This document shows, one piece after another, positions 22,728 through 30,778 of a DNA stretch of 45,672 nt (within the stretch, counting starts at the first letter, position 1; each line of letters begins with the position of its first letter). The stretch covers positions 17,024 to 62,695 of the forward strand of contig JAJZBG010000011.1 in NCBI GenBank assembly GCA_021799035.1, written 5' to 3'. Below the pieces are notes generated by a model. It did not search any database. It was not told the DNA's origin and saw only the letters and a list, made by a program, of their open reading frames with translations. The position numbers and the translations under genes are program-made. The stretch comes from Actinomycetes bacterium. GTDB taxonomy: Bacteria; Actinomycetota; Acidimicrobiia; Acidimicrobiales; Acidimicrobiaceae.

Positions 22728-24896
22728 ATCGAAGAAAAAGGTCTTTACCTTTGTATGGTTAGTGTCCACGGACTCATTAGAGGCAAAGAGCCAGAGCTTG
22801 GACGCGATCCGGATACGGGTGGGCAGGTTGGCTACGTGCTTGATTTGGTACGTGCTCTTGCTGACAATCCGGGAGTTGAGAAAGTCGACTTACTAACCAG
22901 AAAGGTCGAGAATCCGGCAATCTCAAGTGACTATGCGATCGACGAAGAATGGCTGTCGCCCAACTCTCGCATCGTAAGGCTTCGCTGCGGGCCCCGTCGG
23001 TACATCCGCAAGGAAGCGCTCTGGCCATATCTAGACGAGTTTACAGACCGAACGCTTCAGCACTTCAAAGCACAAGATCGCCTGCCAGACGTAATCCATA
23101 CCCATTATGCCGATGCAGGATATGTGGGACTCCAGCTATCGGGCATCCTCAACATTCCACAAATTCACACGGGGCACTCGCTGGGTAGGGTCAAACGGCA
23201 GTACCTCTTAGAAGGCGGCATGACCAGTTCGCAGATCGAGCGCCATTTTCGGATAAGCCACCGCATCGAGATTGAAGAGCAGGTGCTTGACCGGGCTGCG
23301 CTGGTCATTACCAGCACGCGCCAAGAGGCCGAGCAGCAATATGGACTCTACGAGCGGACTCGCCCAAACAGAATCAAGGTGATTCCTCCTGGACTCGACC
23401 TGTCACGGTTCCACCCGCCTGACCGGGACTGGCACCCGGCACCAGCAATACAAACCGAAGTCGATCGCTTCTTGACAAGACCAAATAAGCCGATGATCCT
23501 GACCATTGCAAGGGCAGATCGTCGCAAGAACCTTGAGGGCCTAGTGGAAGCCTATGGCAAGAATCCTGAACTTCAGAAGCATGCAAATCTCGTTGTCGTT
23601 GCCGGCAACCGAGATCACATTTCGGATCTGGAGGAAAGTGCCGCCGAAATTTTGACGAAGATGCTCCTATTGATCGACGACTACGGGCTTAATGGGAAGG
23701 TGTCAATGCCCAAGCACCACCAGCCCGACGAGGTTCCTGATCTTTTCAGGCTTGCCGCCAAAAGAAGAGGGGTGTTTGTAAACTCGGCCATCACTGAGGC
23801 ATTTGGCCTCACTCTTCTTGAAGCGGCAGCCAGCGGCGTGCCAATCGTCGCTCCGGACGATGGCGGCCCCGTCGACATCATCCGCCACTGCCGCAATGGA
23901 CTGCTCGTTGAAACTTTGAATCGTGACGCACTGTCCGAAGCGCTCCTCTCGGTGGTCACCTCTGGGCCCAAGTGGCGCCAATGGGCCAAAAATGGGGTAT
24001 CTGGAGTGAAAAACCACTATGCCTGGGATGCTCATGTTAGAAAGTATCTCAAGGAGGTGCGCCAGATAGTCAGAGGCAACCGCAAGTCAACTAGGCACCG
24101 CATCGAGCTGCTTGCAAAGCCGCCACTCTTGCGCGCGAACCGAATGCTTGCCCTTGATATCGACAATGTCCTAATCGGTGACAGAGCGGCACTGAAAAAG
24201 CTGCTCGAATGGATCAGCCTGCACCAAAAAGGGACGATTTTTGCGGTCGCTACCGGGCGCTCGCTCGAAGAGGCGCTGGCAGTTCTCAGAGAGAACAGCG
24301 TGCCTACGCCGGAGGTGATCATAAGTTCGGTGGGAAGCGAGATCCACTACGGTCCAAAACTTCTGCCCGATCCCGGATGGGCCACTCACATCCATTACTC
24401 ATGGCGCAGAGAGGACACAGCTATCGTGCTCAAAGAAGTGCCAGGCCTGTCCCTTCAGCCAAGAGAAAAGCAGCGAGAGTTCAAGCTCTCTTACAATACC
24501 AGTTCCGCCATGCCACCGGTGGAAGAGATCGCCAACCTGCTTGCATCTCATGGCCTCCGGGCAAACCTCATCTACTCTCACAATGAATTCCTTGACGTTC
24601 TCCCCATACGGGCGTCTAAAGGGCGAGCGATACGCTATCTGTCATACAAGTGGAGCCTGCCACTCGAAAAGATCCTTGTTGCAGGTGATTCTGGGAACGA
24701 CGAGGAGATGCTGGAAGGACGGACCCTGGGAGTCGTAGTGGGAAACTATAGTCCCGAGATCGAACATCTGCGCGGTCACCATCAGATCTACTTTGCAAAA
24801 TCGAGCTACGCGCTTGGAGTTCTTGAGGGGATTGAGCATTACCATTTCTGCGAGACAAAAGGTTGCTCTTCCGCAAATCCACAATCATCTGTGTGA
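22728..24896 (+). CDS. Sucrose-phosphate synthase-like GT4 glycosyltransferase fused to HAD phosphatase domain
   Basis: About 722 residues. The N-terminal ~460 residues are a GT-B transferase with SVHGLIRG, then ELGRDPDTGGQVGYV, and the GT4 motif TEAFGLTLLEAAASGVP. The C-terminal ~240 residues are a HAD domain with LDIDNVLIGD (near residue 475) and VAGDSGNDEEML, as in two-domain sucrose-phosphate synthases. The predicted reaction joins UDP-glucose and fructose-6-phosphate; the HAD domain may remove the phosphate. Between the stop at 22713 and the first ATG at 22755 there is no ATG, GTG or TTG. Family proteins need the strand GLYLCMVSVHG, which begins before that ATG, and the AGGGAGAG site at 22714 fits an ATC start at 22728. 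The start at 22755 would clip the first strand. Confidence 0.85.
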   Translation: MEEKGLYLCMVSVHGLIRGKEPELGRDPDTGGQVGYVLDLVRALADNPGVEKVDLLTRKVENPAISSDYAIDEEWLSPNSRIVRLRCGPRRYIRKEALWPYLDEFTDRTLQHFKAQDRLPDVIHTHYADAGYVGLQLSGILNIPQIHTGHSLGRVKRQYLLEGGMTSSQIERHFRISHRIEIEEQVLDRAALVITSTRQEAEQQYGLYERTRPNRIKVIPPGLDLSRFHPPDRDWHPAPAIQTEVDRFLTRPNKPMILTIARADRRKNLEGLVEAYGKNPELQKHANLVVVAGNRDHISDLEESAAEILTKMLLLIDDYGLNGKVSMPKHHQPDEVPDLFRLAAKRRGVFVNSAITEAFGLTLLEAAASGVPIVAPDDGGPVDIIRHCRNGLLVETLNRDALSEALLSVVTSGPKWRQWAKNGVSGVKNHYAWDAHVRKYLKEVRQIVRGNRKSTRHRIELLAKPPLLRANRMLALDIDNVLIGDRAALKKLLEWISLHQKGTIFAVATGRSLEEALAVLRENSVPTPEVIISSVGSEIHYGPKLLPDPGWATHIHYSWRREDTAIVLKEVPGLSLQPREKQREFKLSYNTSSAMPPVEEIANLLASHGLRANLIYSHNEFLDVLPIRASKGRAIRYLSYKWSLPLEKILVAGDSGNDEEMLEGRTLGVVVGNYSPEIEHLRGHHQIYFAKSSYALGVLEGIEHYHFCETKGCSSANPQSSV

Positions 24897-24989
24897 TTCG
24901 CCAATTACTCGCTAAGGTGGAGCAAGGCATCAATTTTGTGCCAATCAGAGTCAGTGGAAAATGAACCCGAACAGGAAACCTGAGTTTGC

Positions 24990-25913
24990 ATGGTAAAGAT
25001 GGAGCGTGCCATAGCATCATCCAAACCCCGACGCAGCCTAGCCCACGCACTTTTTGTGTCGGTGCGGCCAAAGCAGTGGGTCAAGAATCTTCTTGTGTTC
25101 GCGGCACCAATAGCAGCCGGATCGATTTCGGACGCGAAAATCTTAAAGCCGTCCATAGCAGCATTTGTGGCTTTCACTCTCGTAGCATCTGGCGTATACC
25201 TTTTCAATGACGTAGTAGATGTCGAGAGAGACCGGTCCCATCCAAAGAAGTCTCGAAGGCCGATCGCGTCCGGCGAAGTTCCATTATCATTGGCCATTAT
25301 TCTCGCCGTGGTGGCGTCCGCTGCAGGTATTGCAATATCGTTCATTTACGCCACAAGTGGGCTGGGCCTACTCATCTGCATCTACCTCGCAATGAATGTG
25401 GCATACTCCAACTTTTTAAAACATGAGCCCATCATCGACATACTGGTTGTGGCCATGGGTTTTCTGCTTCGGGCCATTGCCGGGGGAGTCGCCGATCACG
25501 TGCCTCTTTCAAACTGGTTCGTGATCGTGGCTGCATTCAGCTCCCTTTTCATAGTGGTGGGAAAGCGATATGCAGAAGCGGAGCTTCTGGGAAAGGATGC
25601 GTCCAGCCACAGAGCGTCCCTAGGCAAGTATCCAGTTGAATTTCTCAACTACGCCCGCACACTCTCATCGGGAGTGGCGATAACGGCATACTGCTTGTGG
25701 GCATTTGAAAAGGGTGCCTCCGCACCCAAGGGTGCCATTTGGATCGAGAGTTCCATTCTCTTCTTTGTAGCAGCGATACTGCGCTACGCGCTCTTGGTAG
25801 AGCAAGGGCATGGAGGTGCCCCAGAAGACGTCCTCATGTCTGATAGATTTCTACAGATTGCTGGCGCACTCTGGATATCCGTGCTTGTAGTTGGGATTTA
25901 CATCAGCAGGTAG
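24990..25913 (+). CDS. ubiA: Decaprenyl-phosphate phosphoribosyltransferase (UbiA family)
   Basis: 307 residues, close to the 302 of M. tuberculosis Rv3806c. It is a polytopic membrane prenyltransferase. The first Asp-rich site is FNDVVDVERDRSHPKKSRRP, giving Asn73, Asp74, Asp77 and Asp81. RPKQWVKNLLVFAAP near residue 26 is typical of the phosphoribosyl branch. It joins phosphoribosyl pyrophosphate to decaprenyl phosphate, the first step to decaprenylphosphoryl-arabinose. dprE1 follows after 53 bp and dprE2 after that, so the three steps are encoded in one run. Confidence 0.9.
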   Translation: MVKMERAIASSKPRRSLAHALFVSVRPKQWVKNLLVFAAPIAAGSISDAKILKPSIAAFVAFTLVASGVYLFNDVVDVERDRSHPKKSRRPIASGEVPLSLAIILAVVASAAGIAISFIYATSGLGLLICIYLAMNVAYSNFLKHEPIIDILVVAMGFLLRAIAGGVADHVPLSNWFVIVAAFSSLFIVVGKRYAEAELLGKDASSHRASLGKYPVEFLNYARTLSSGVAITAYCLWAFEKGASAPKGAIWIESSILFFVAAILRYALLVEQGHGGAPEDVLMSDRFLQIAGALWISVLVVGIYISR

Positions 25914-25966
25914 GAACCAAATTTAACAACAGGCAGTTTACGATCCACCAGGAGCGGTGAGGACTA

Positions 25967-27322
25967 TTGGCTACAGAGAACACCAAGATTCTGACAGGCT
26001 GGGGAAGGACCAACCCAGGCATGAGTTCTAAGCTGGAGCTCCCGATAAACTCGGACTGGCCAGCAATGCTAAAAGCCCTGTCAGCATCAGGGGTTGTCGC
26101 TCGCGGACTTGGGAGAAGTTACAACGATGCTGCTCAACTCTCCGGAGGCTCCTTCATCGACGCAACTATTTGGAATCAAGTTCTGCATTTCGGGAGCGCC
26201 AGCGGCACACTCAAGATTGAGGCCGGTGCCACCCTTGATCAAATAATGAGGGAGTTCGCCAGTGCAGGATTCTTTGTCCCGGTTACTCCAGGCACACGCC
26301 ATGTGACCGTTGGTGGAGCCATCGCCTGTGACGTTCACGGCAAGAACCATCATAAAGATGGCTCGTTTACAGACCACGTGGTCTCACTGGATCTGGCGAC
26401 GCCAAGCGGTGTTGTCACCCTCAGCAGGGAAGAAAACGAAAAGCTGTTCTACGCCACCTGTGGAGGAATGGGACTCACAGGGGTGATCTTGAATGCCACG
26501 CTGCAGCTCATTCCCGTCGAATCCGTCTATATGAAGGTGGACACAAACCGAACCAGAAATATAGATGAAGTAATGTCGCTCATGGAAGACGAAGATCACA
26601 AGTACCGTTATTCGGTGGCATGGATCGATTCGCTTGCACGAGGCGCCTCTCTGGGTAGAGCAGTGCTCACCAGGGGCGATCATGCCCGGCTCGACGAGCT
26701 CTCTGGCCAGCAACTCAAAGATCCACTGGAGTTCAAACCAAAGACTCTCTTTTCTGCTCCTGATATCTTCCCGTCAGGAATCCTGAACTCGGTTACGATA
26801 AGAGTTTTCAACGAGCTCTGGTACCGGAAGGCGCCGCGAAAAGAGGTGGGTGCGATCCATCATGCAGCGTCTTTCTTTCATCCCCTTGACTCCGTGGACA
26901 ACTGGAACCGCATATACGGTCCCAATGGATTCGTGCAGTACCAGTTCGTTGTCCCGTTCGGAAAAGAGGACGTCATCAAAGACTCCCTCGAACTGCTATC
27001 GCGAAAAAGAGCGGGCTCCTTTCTGACGGTTCTAAAGCGCTTCGGCAGCTCCAATAATGGGCTAATGTCTTTCCCCATGGAAGGGTGGACTCTGGCACTC
27101 GATCTGCCGATAGGAGCTGCAAGCTTGCCTGGACTCTTCGATCAGTTGGACGCAATGGTGATGGAGGCCGGGGGTCGCGTGTACTTAGCTAAAGACGCGC
27201 GGGTCTCGAAAAGCCACCTTAACGAGATGTATCGGCAGATAGACGAATTCAGGGAAATAGTCAACTCGATTGACCCATCTAGAATCATCAAATCCGACCT
27301 TTCGAGACGCCTAGGAATATAG
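25967..27322 (+). CDS. dprE1: Decaprenylphosphoryl-ribose 2'-oxidase, DprE1
   Basis: 451 residues (461 in M. tuberculosis) and an FAD-linked oxidase of the vanillyl-alcohol oxidase family. FAD contacts are VARGLGRSYNDAAQ and TPGTRHVTVGGAIACDVHGK. It oxidises the ribose lipid at C2' for DprE2 to reduce. TTG at 25967 is the start, with AGGAGCGGTGAGG upstream. In M. tuberculosis the segment GWNICVDFP holds Cys387, the residue covalently hit by benzothiazinones; here the aligned segment is GWTLALDLP with Ala377. The C-terminal YLAKDARVSKSHLNEMY and DLSRRLGI also match DprE1. The enzyme needs DprE2 as its partner, and the gene follows directly. Confidence 0.92.
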   Translation: MATENTKILTGWGRTNPGMSSKLELPINSDWPAMLKALSASGVVARGLGRSYNDAAQLSGGSFIDATIWNQVLHFGSASGTLKIEAGATLDQIMREFASAGFFVPVTPGTRHVTVGGAIACDVHGKNHHKDGSFTDHVVSLDLATPSGVVTLSREENEKLFYATCGGMGLTGVILNATLQLIPVESVYMKVDTNRTRNIDEVMSLMEDEDHKYRYSVAWIDSLARGASLGRAVLTRGDHARLDELSGQQLKDPLEFKPKTLFSAPDIFPSGILNSVTIRVFNELWYRKAPRKEVGAIHHAASFFHPLDSVDNWNRIYGPNGFVQYQFVVPFGKEDVIKDSLELLSRKRAGSFLTVLKRFGSSNNGLMSFPMEGWTLALDLPIGAASLPGLFDQLDAMVMEAGGRVYLAKDARVSKSHLNEMYRQIDEFREIVNSIDPSRIIKSDLSRRLGI

Positions 27323-27350
27323 GCCTGCATGAGTTCAAGGAAACAGACCA

Positions 27351-28112
27351 TTGAATGACTCCTTCAAGAAGCCTCAAAACGTCGTTGTGCTAGGCGGTAA
27401 CTCTGATATTGCCTTCGCAATTCTAAAAGAACTCGCAAGACACCGCTTGGAAAAGGTGGTCTTAGCAGGGCCAAATCAAACCACTCTTCACCAGCGCGCC
27501 TCCATGGTCAGCGATCTTGGGAAAATCGAGGTTCAAGTAGCTACCTTTGATGCGACTGATCTTGCCCAAGTTGCCGCCCAGACCGAGCTTGCCATGTCCA
27601 TAGTGCCGACGGTCGATCTTTTGATCATCGCCGCCGGAGTCCTTGGGGATCAACCGTCCGACGAGATGGACCCGGCCTCAGTGTCCAAGGTTCTTACAAC
27701 CAATTTCACAGGTCCAGCAGTGGCGCTGACTGCCACAGTTGAAAGGATGAAAAAGCAGGGATTTGGATCGATCCTTGTTCTCTCCTCCGTGGCTGGCGCA
27801 AAAGTCCGCCGATCCAACTTCATTTATGGCTCCTCAAAAGCAGGCCTGGATGCGTTTGCCTTGGGCTTCTCCGATGCGCTTTGGAATACGCCCATTCAGA
27901 TCACCGTCGTCAGGCCTGGCTTCGTCAAGACCAAAATGACTGAGTCAGCAAAGAGCGTTCCAATGTCAACAACGCCAGATAAGGTTGCTCTGGCCGCACT
28001 GAGAGGAATCGAGCTTGGCAAAGAGATAATCTGGGTCCCTCAATCGTTTAGGCCCATCATCTTTGCTCTCAGACACCTTCCCAGGTCAATAAATCGAAGG
28101 CTGCCTTTCTGA
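27351..28112 (+). CDS. dprE2: Decaprenylphosphoryl-2-keto-ribose reductase, DprE2
   Basis: 253 residues, a short-chain dehydrogenase the same length as M. tuberculosis DprE2 (254). The nucleotide motif is VVVLGGNSDIAFAIL, the structural motif IIAAGVLGD, and the catalytic pair YGSSK near residue 161. PGFVKTKMT completes the family pattern. It reduces the keto intermediate from DprE1, inverting C2' to give the arabinose donor. It starts at a TTG (27351) with AAGGA about ten bases upstream, 28 bp after dprE1. Its stop lies 17 bp from the convergent SpoIID gene. Confidence 0.9.
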   Translation: MNDSFKKPQNVVVLGGNSDIAFAILKELARHRLEKVVLAGPNQTTLHQRASMVSDLGKIEVQVATFDATDLAQVAAQTELAMSIVPTVDLLIIAAGVLGDQPSDEMDPASVSKVLTTNFTGPAVALTATVERMKKQGFGSILVLSSVAGAKVRRSNFIYGSSKAGLDAFALGFSDALWNTPIQITVVRPGFVKTKMTESAKSVPMSTTPDKVALAALRGIELGKEIIWVPQSFRPIIFALRHLPRSINRRLPF

Positions 28113-28129
28113 TTTTCCAGAAGCCCGTC

Positions 28130-30316
28130 CTATGGGGTCACGGTGATGCCAGCGTATGTGACAGGCTGCCAGCCAGCAGAATGGTTGGGATCGCCGAAAT
28201 ACTTGGCATCTCCAAACGTGTACACACGTCCTAGAGAATCGAGAATGTAGTATCCCAAGCCGTCCTTCGTGGCAGAAAACGACGTGGCCCAAGCCCCGTT
28301 GCCAATGGGCTTTGCTCCGAGCGAGCCATAGAAAGTCGCATCTCCAAAGGTGAAGATCCCCCCGTCAGAGGCAACGAGCCAGTAGCCCCTGCCGTCTGGC
28401 GTCGCCGCCATTCCATTAACCGGCTTGTTGAGCGGCTTCCCGCCCATGGAGCCATAGAAAGTCGCATCTCCAAAGGTGAAGATCCCCCCGTCAGAGGCAA
28501 CGAGCCAGTAGCCCCTGCCGTCTGAGGTGGGCCACATCCCAACCATGGGCTTATTCAGATGCTTTCCTGCCATGGAGCCATAGTTGACCGCATCACCGAA
28601 AGGATATATTGCACCGTCCGCTCCCAGAAGCCAATAGCCCTTGCCATCAGGTGTTGCCGCCATAGCGACAATCGGCGCAGAAATTGGCTTCCCGCCCATG
28701 GAGCCATAGAAAGTCGCATCTCCAAAGGTGAACACGCCACCGTCAGAAGCAACCATCCAGTAGCCCCTGCCGTCTGGCGTTGAAGCCATGCCAACTAGCG
28801 GCTTGTAGAGGTATTTCCCCGCCATAGAGCCGGAACTGACGGCGTCACCGAAACTCTCTACTGCACCCACCGCATTGTCGATCAGGTACCCATTCCCGGG
28901 ACCCGTGGCAGGAGCAGCGGTCGTCGAACCTGATTGCCCCGGAGAGTTATTGCTGATTGCTATCGGGCCGGAGAACGAGAACCAGTCCGAATTCAGGCCG
29001 AAATCTTCCTGGAATGTGAATCCAGCGAGTGGGATCGTCCCTCCTGTTCCAATCAAATTCATAGAGATCACACGACCCCCCATGCTGCCCAGCCCATTTC
29101 GGGCGGTCACCTGAATCTGGGTAAGCGTTCCTAGCGTGGGGTACATTGTCTCGATGTTTGCTATAGGCAGTGTCGTGGTCCAGTCATGGTTCGGATTGCA
29201 GGCATACGGTATGCAGACGTTGTCGTATTGGTCAATAACCGCGGGGAATGTCCCGCCAGCTGTATAGCCACCAGTCGACGCCGAGTATTCCGTCCTTGCA
29301 ATCGCATTTGTGCCGTTCATTCTCAGGACTTCGCCAGCCGTTGCCTGAATCGCCTCGTCGGTGATGGCGCTCTCGTTGTTCATTCCCAGATAGACCTGGC
29401 ACTGAGTGCTGTCGCAGATATCGGCATAGCTGGGTCCACCCGGCGAAGAGGCGTACTCGCCCAGCGATGAGAGAGCATACGATCTGGCCTCCACAGCCTG
29501 CACCATGAGAGATTGGAAGCCGGCTGGCTTCGCACCAATCTGTGGACTGGTAGGCAGAGGTGAGATAGGGCCGAGAGTACCCCAGATGGATGGCGATTCA
29601 GACGGCACCACTCCTCGCAGGTAGTCCTCGACATCGACAACGTTGACTGTGCGAGGGCTGCCTTCGTAGTCAGCCGCCACGATCTGGCCCCTCAAGAAGA
29701 TGGACCGTGCGGGCATGCACAGTTCCAGTGCGTTAGATTCGGTCTCGCTCGAGTAGACAGTGGTATCAGGTGAAGCAACAGCCTGTGCCTCAGCAACGCT
29801 GGGCCCAGGAGTCCAAACTGCAGAAGTCAAAGCACAGCCACTGCCCGTTCCGGGCTTCAGAGTGTTTATCTGCCACAGACCTGTGCTAAGCCGCGTGATT
29901 TGGGCGGTGGACCCGGGGGCGAAAGCAGTCGACCCAACAGTGAATGGCGAGGCGTCGGTGACAATTATCGGATTGTTGTCATTTTCCGTCATGACCACCC
30001 GAATGTTCTGGTTGGGCACGGTCGAGATGGTGGCGTTGGAAAAGTAGTGTTGCAAAATTTGATTCGCTGACCATCCGCCTTCAACTGCATAACCGAAAGC
30101 TCCCCATTGGCCGCCACCGCGGCCATGGCCCCATCCATGTCCGGAGATAGTAAGCGTGCCAGTCGAAAGCGCGTAAGCGGGCGATGGGTTCGCGATCCAA
30201 ATCGTCGGCATAACCACGGCCAGAGACCCAACGACGATCCTGATGAGCTTCGCACTGAAAATAGAACTCACAGCTCTGCTGCAATTAGGGGAATCCTCAT
30301 TTCGTCCCCACTTCAT
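28130..30316 (-). CDS. Secreted SpoIID/LytB-domain protein with C-terminal 42-residue repeats
   Basis: 728 residues. A hydrophobic stretch at about 26-46 followed by SPAYALSTG suggests a signal peptide with cleavage after Ala. GHGWGHGRGGGQWGAFGYA and VVDVEDYLRGVVPSESPSIW are the SpoIID/LytB landmarks, a fold that includes peptidoglycan lytic transglycosylases and amidase enhancers. Residues 474-728 consist of six repeats of about 42 residues of the pattern GRGYWLVASDGGIFTFGDATFYGSMGG, probably a surface beta-propeller or binding array. The start could also be the GTG sixteen codons in. It is convergent with dprE2 and lies upstream of the glycosyltransferase operon, so a cell-wall role fits. 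Confidence 0.85.
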   Translation of the reverse strand: MKWGRNEDSPNCSRAVSSIFSAKLIRIVVGSLAVVMPTIWIANPSPAYALSTGTLTISGHGWGHGRGGGQWGAFGYAVEGGWSANQILQHYFSNATISTVPNQNIRVVMTENDNNPIIVTDASPFTVGSTAFAPGSTAQITRLSTGLWQINTLKPGTGSGCALTSAVWTPGPSVAEAQAVASPDTTVYSSETESNALELCMPARSIFLRGQIVAADYEGSPRTVNVVDVEDYLRGVVPSESPSIWGTLGPISPLPTSPQIGAKPAGFQSLMVQAVEARSYALSSLGEYASSPGGPSYADICDSTQCQVYLGMNNESAITDEAIQATAGEVLRMNGTNAIARTEYSASTGGYTAGGTFPAVIDQYDNVCIPYACNPNHDWTTTLPIANIETMYPTLGTLTQIQVTARNGLGSMGGRVISMNLIGTGGTIPLAGFTFQEDFGLNSDWFSFSGPIAISNNSPGQSGSTTAAPATGPGNGYLIDNAVGAVESFGDAVSSGSMAGKYLYKPLVGMASTPDGRGYWMVASDGGVFTFGDATFYGSMGGKPISAPIVAMAATPDGKGYWLLGADGAIYPFGDAVNYGSMAGKHLNKPMVGMWPTSDGRGYWLVASDGGIFTFGDATFYGSMGGKPLNKPVNGMAATPDGRGYWLVASDGGIFTFGDATFYGSLGAKPIGNGAWATSFSATKDGLGYYILDSLGRVYTFGDAKYFGDPNHSAGWQPVTYAGITVTP
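28133..28897 (-). repeat. Six tandem 126-132-bp coding repeats
   Basis: Each unit encodes 42-44 residues beginning with a GxGYWxV motif and containing FGDA. The units are nearly identical at DNA level in several places. For example, a block of about 75 bases starting at GAGCCATAGAAAGTCGCATC is shared by units near 28322, 28448 and 28698. Conservation beyond what protein need implies suggests recent duplication or gene conversion. The last two units are more diverged. Confidence 0.9.
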
Positions 30317-30778
30317 CCCCTGGCTCCAATCAGCGCTCTAATAATAAGATGCGATTCCATTCGCACCGCTCCTCCCCATCCATGGGACTATCTCAGACAA
30401 AGTAGGCACAGCCAATACCACATTGACAATTCCAACATTGCAATTTTCAACAATGCAATTCACCGGGGTGTAATTTCATACACTTTATTACTTTTACTGG
30501 ACCTCTGTCCATCACATCACGCATTAAAAAGCGAGCTGCACGTTTTTCCTGAGAACGCAAGAATGAAATTACCTAGCCCATGCTCATTGTGACTTCTAAA
30601 CACACTCAAAGTGGTCAACTGATTTCAATTTCGACTCCACTCGTAATGCTGAATTTATTCGTAGATTATGCCCAGTAGTGAAGTATCTTGCTCGCGTGGA
30701 CGTCAGCACGCATCGCTGATGGTTGAAGATCCCTTTGCAGCTAGCCTTTGAACAACAATCACAAAAGGATGCAGCAAA
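30317..30778. other. Divergent control region upstream of the glycosyltransferase operon
   Basis: These 462 bases hold no supported gene and are AT-richer than the flanks. The region contains leaders for the SpoIID gene (leftward) and the methyltransferase operon (rightward), and the 15-bp repeats listed separately. Confidence 0.6.
30418..30462. repeat. Three imperfect 15-bp direct repeats
   Basis: Consecutive 15-mers read CCACATTGACAATTC, CAACATTGCAATTTT and CAACAATGCAATTCA at 30418, 30433 and 30448. The shared core is C-A-A-C-A-(T/A)-T-G-C-A-A-T-T. They lie between two divergent genes and look like a multi-site operator (iteron-like). No matching regulator is visible. Confidence 0.6.

Noticed and set aside
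28133-28897. Repeats as CRISPR or a mobile-element array
   Set aside because: They are in-frame coding repeats of a single protein.
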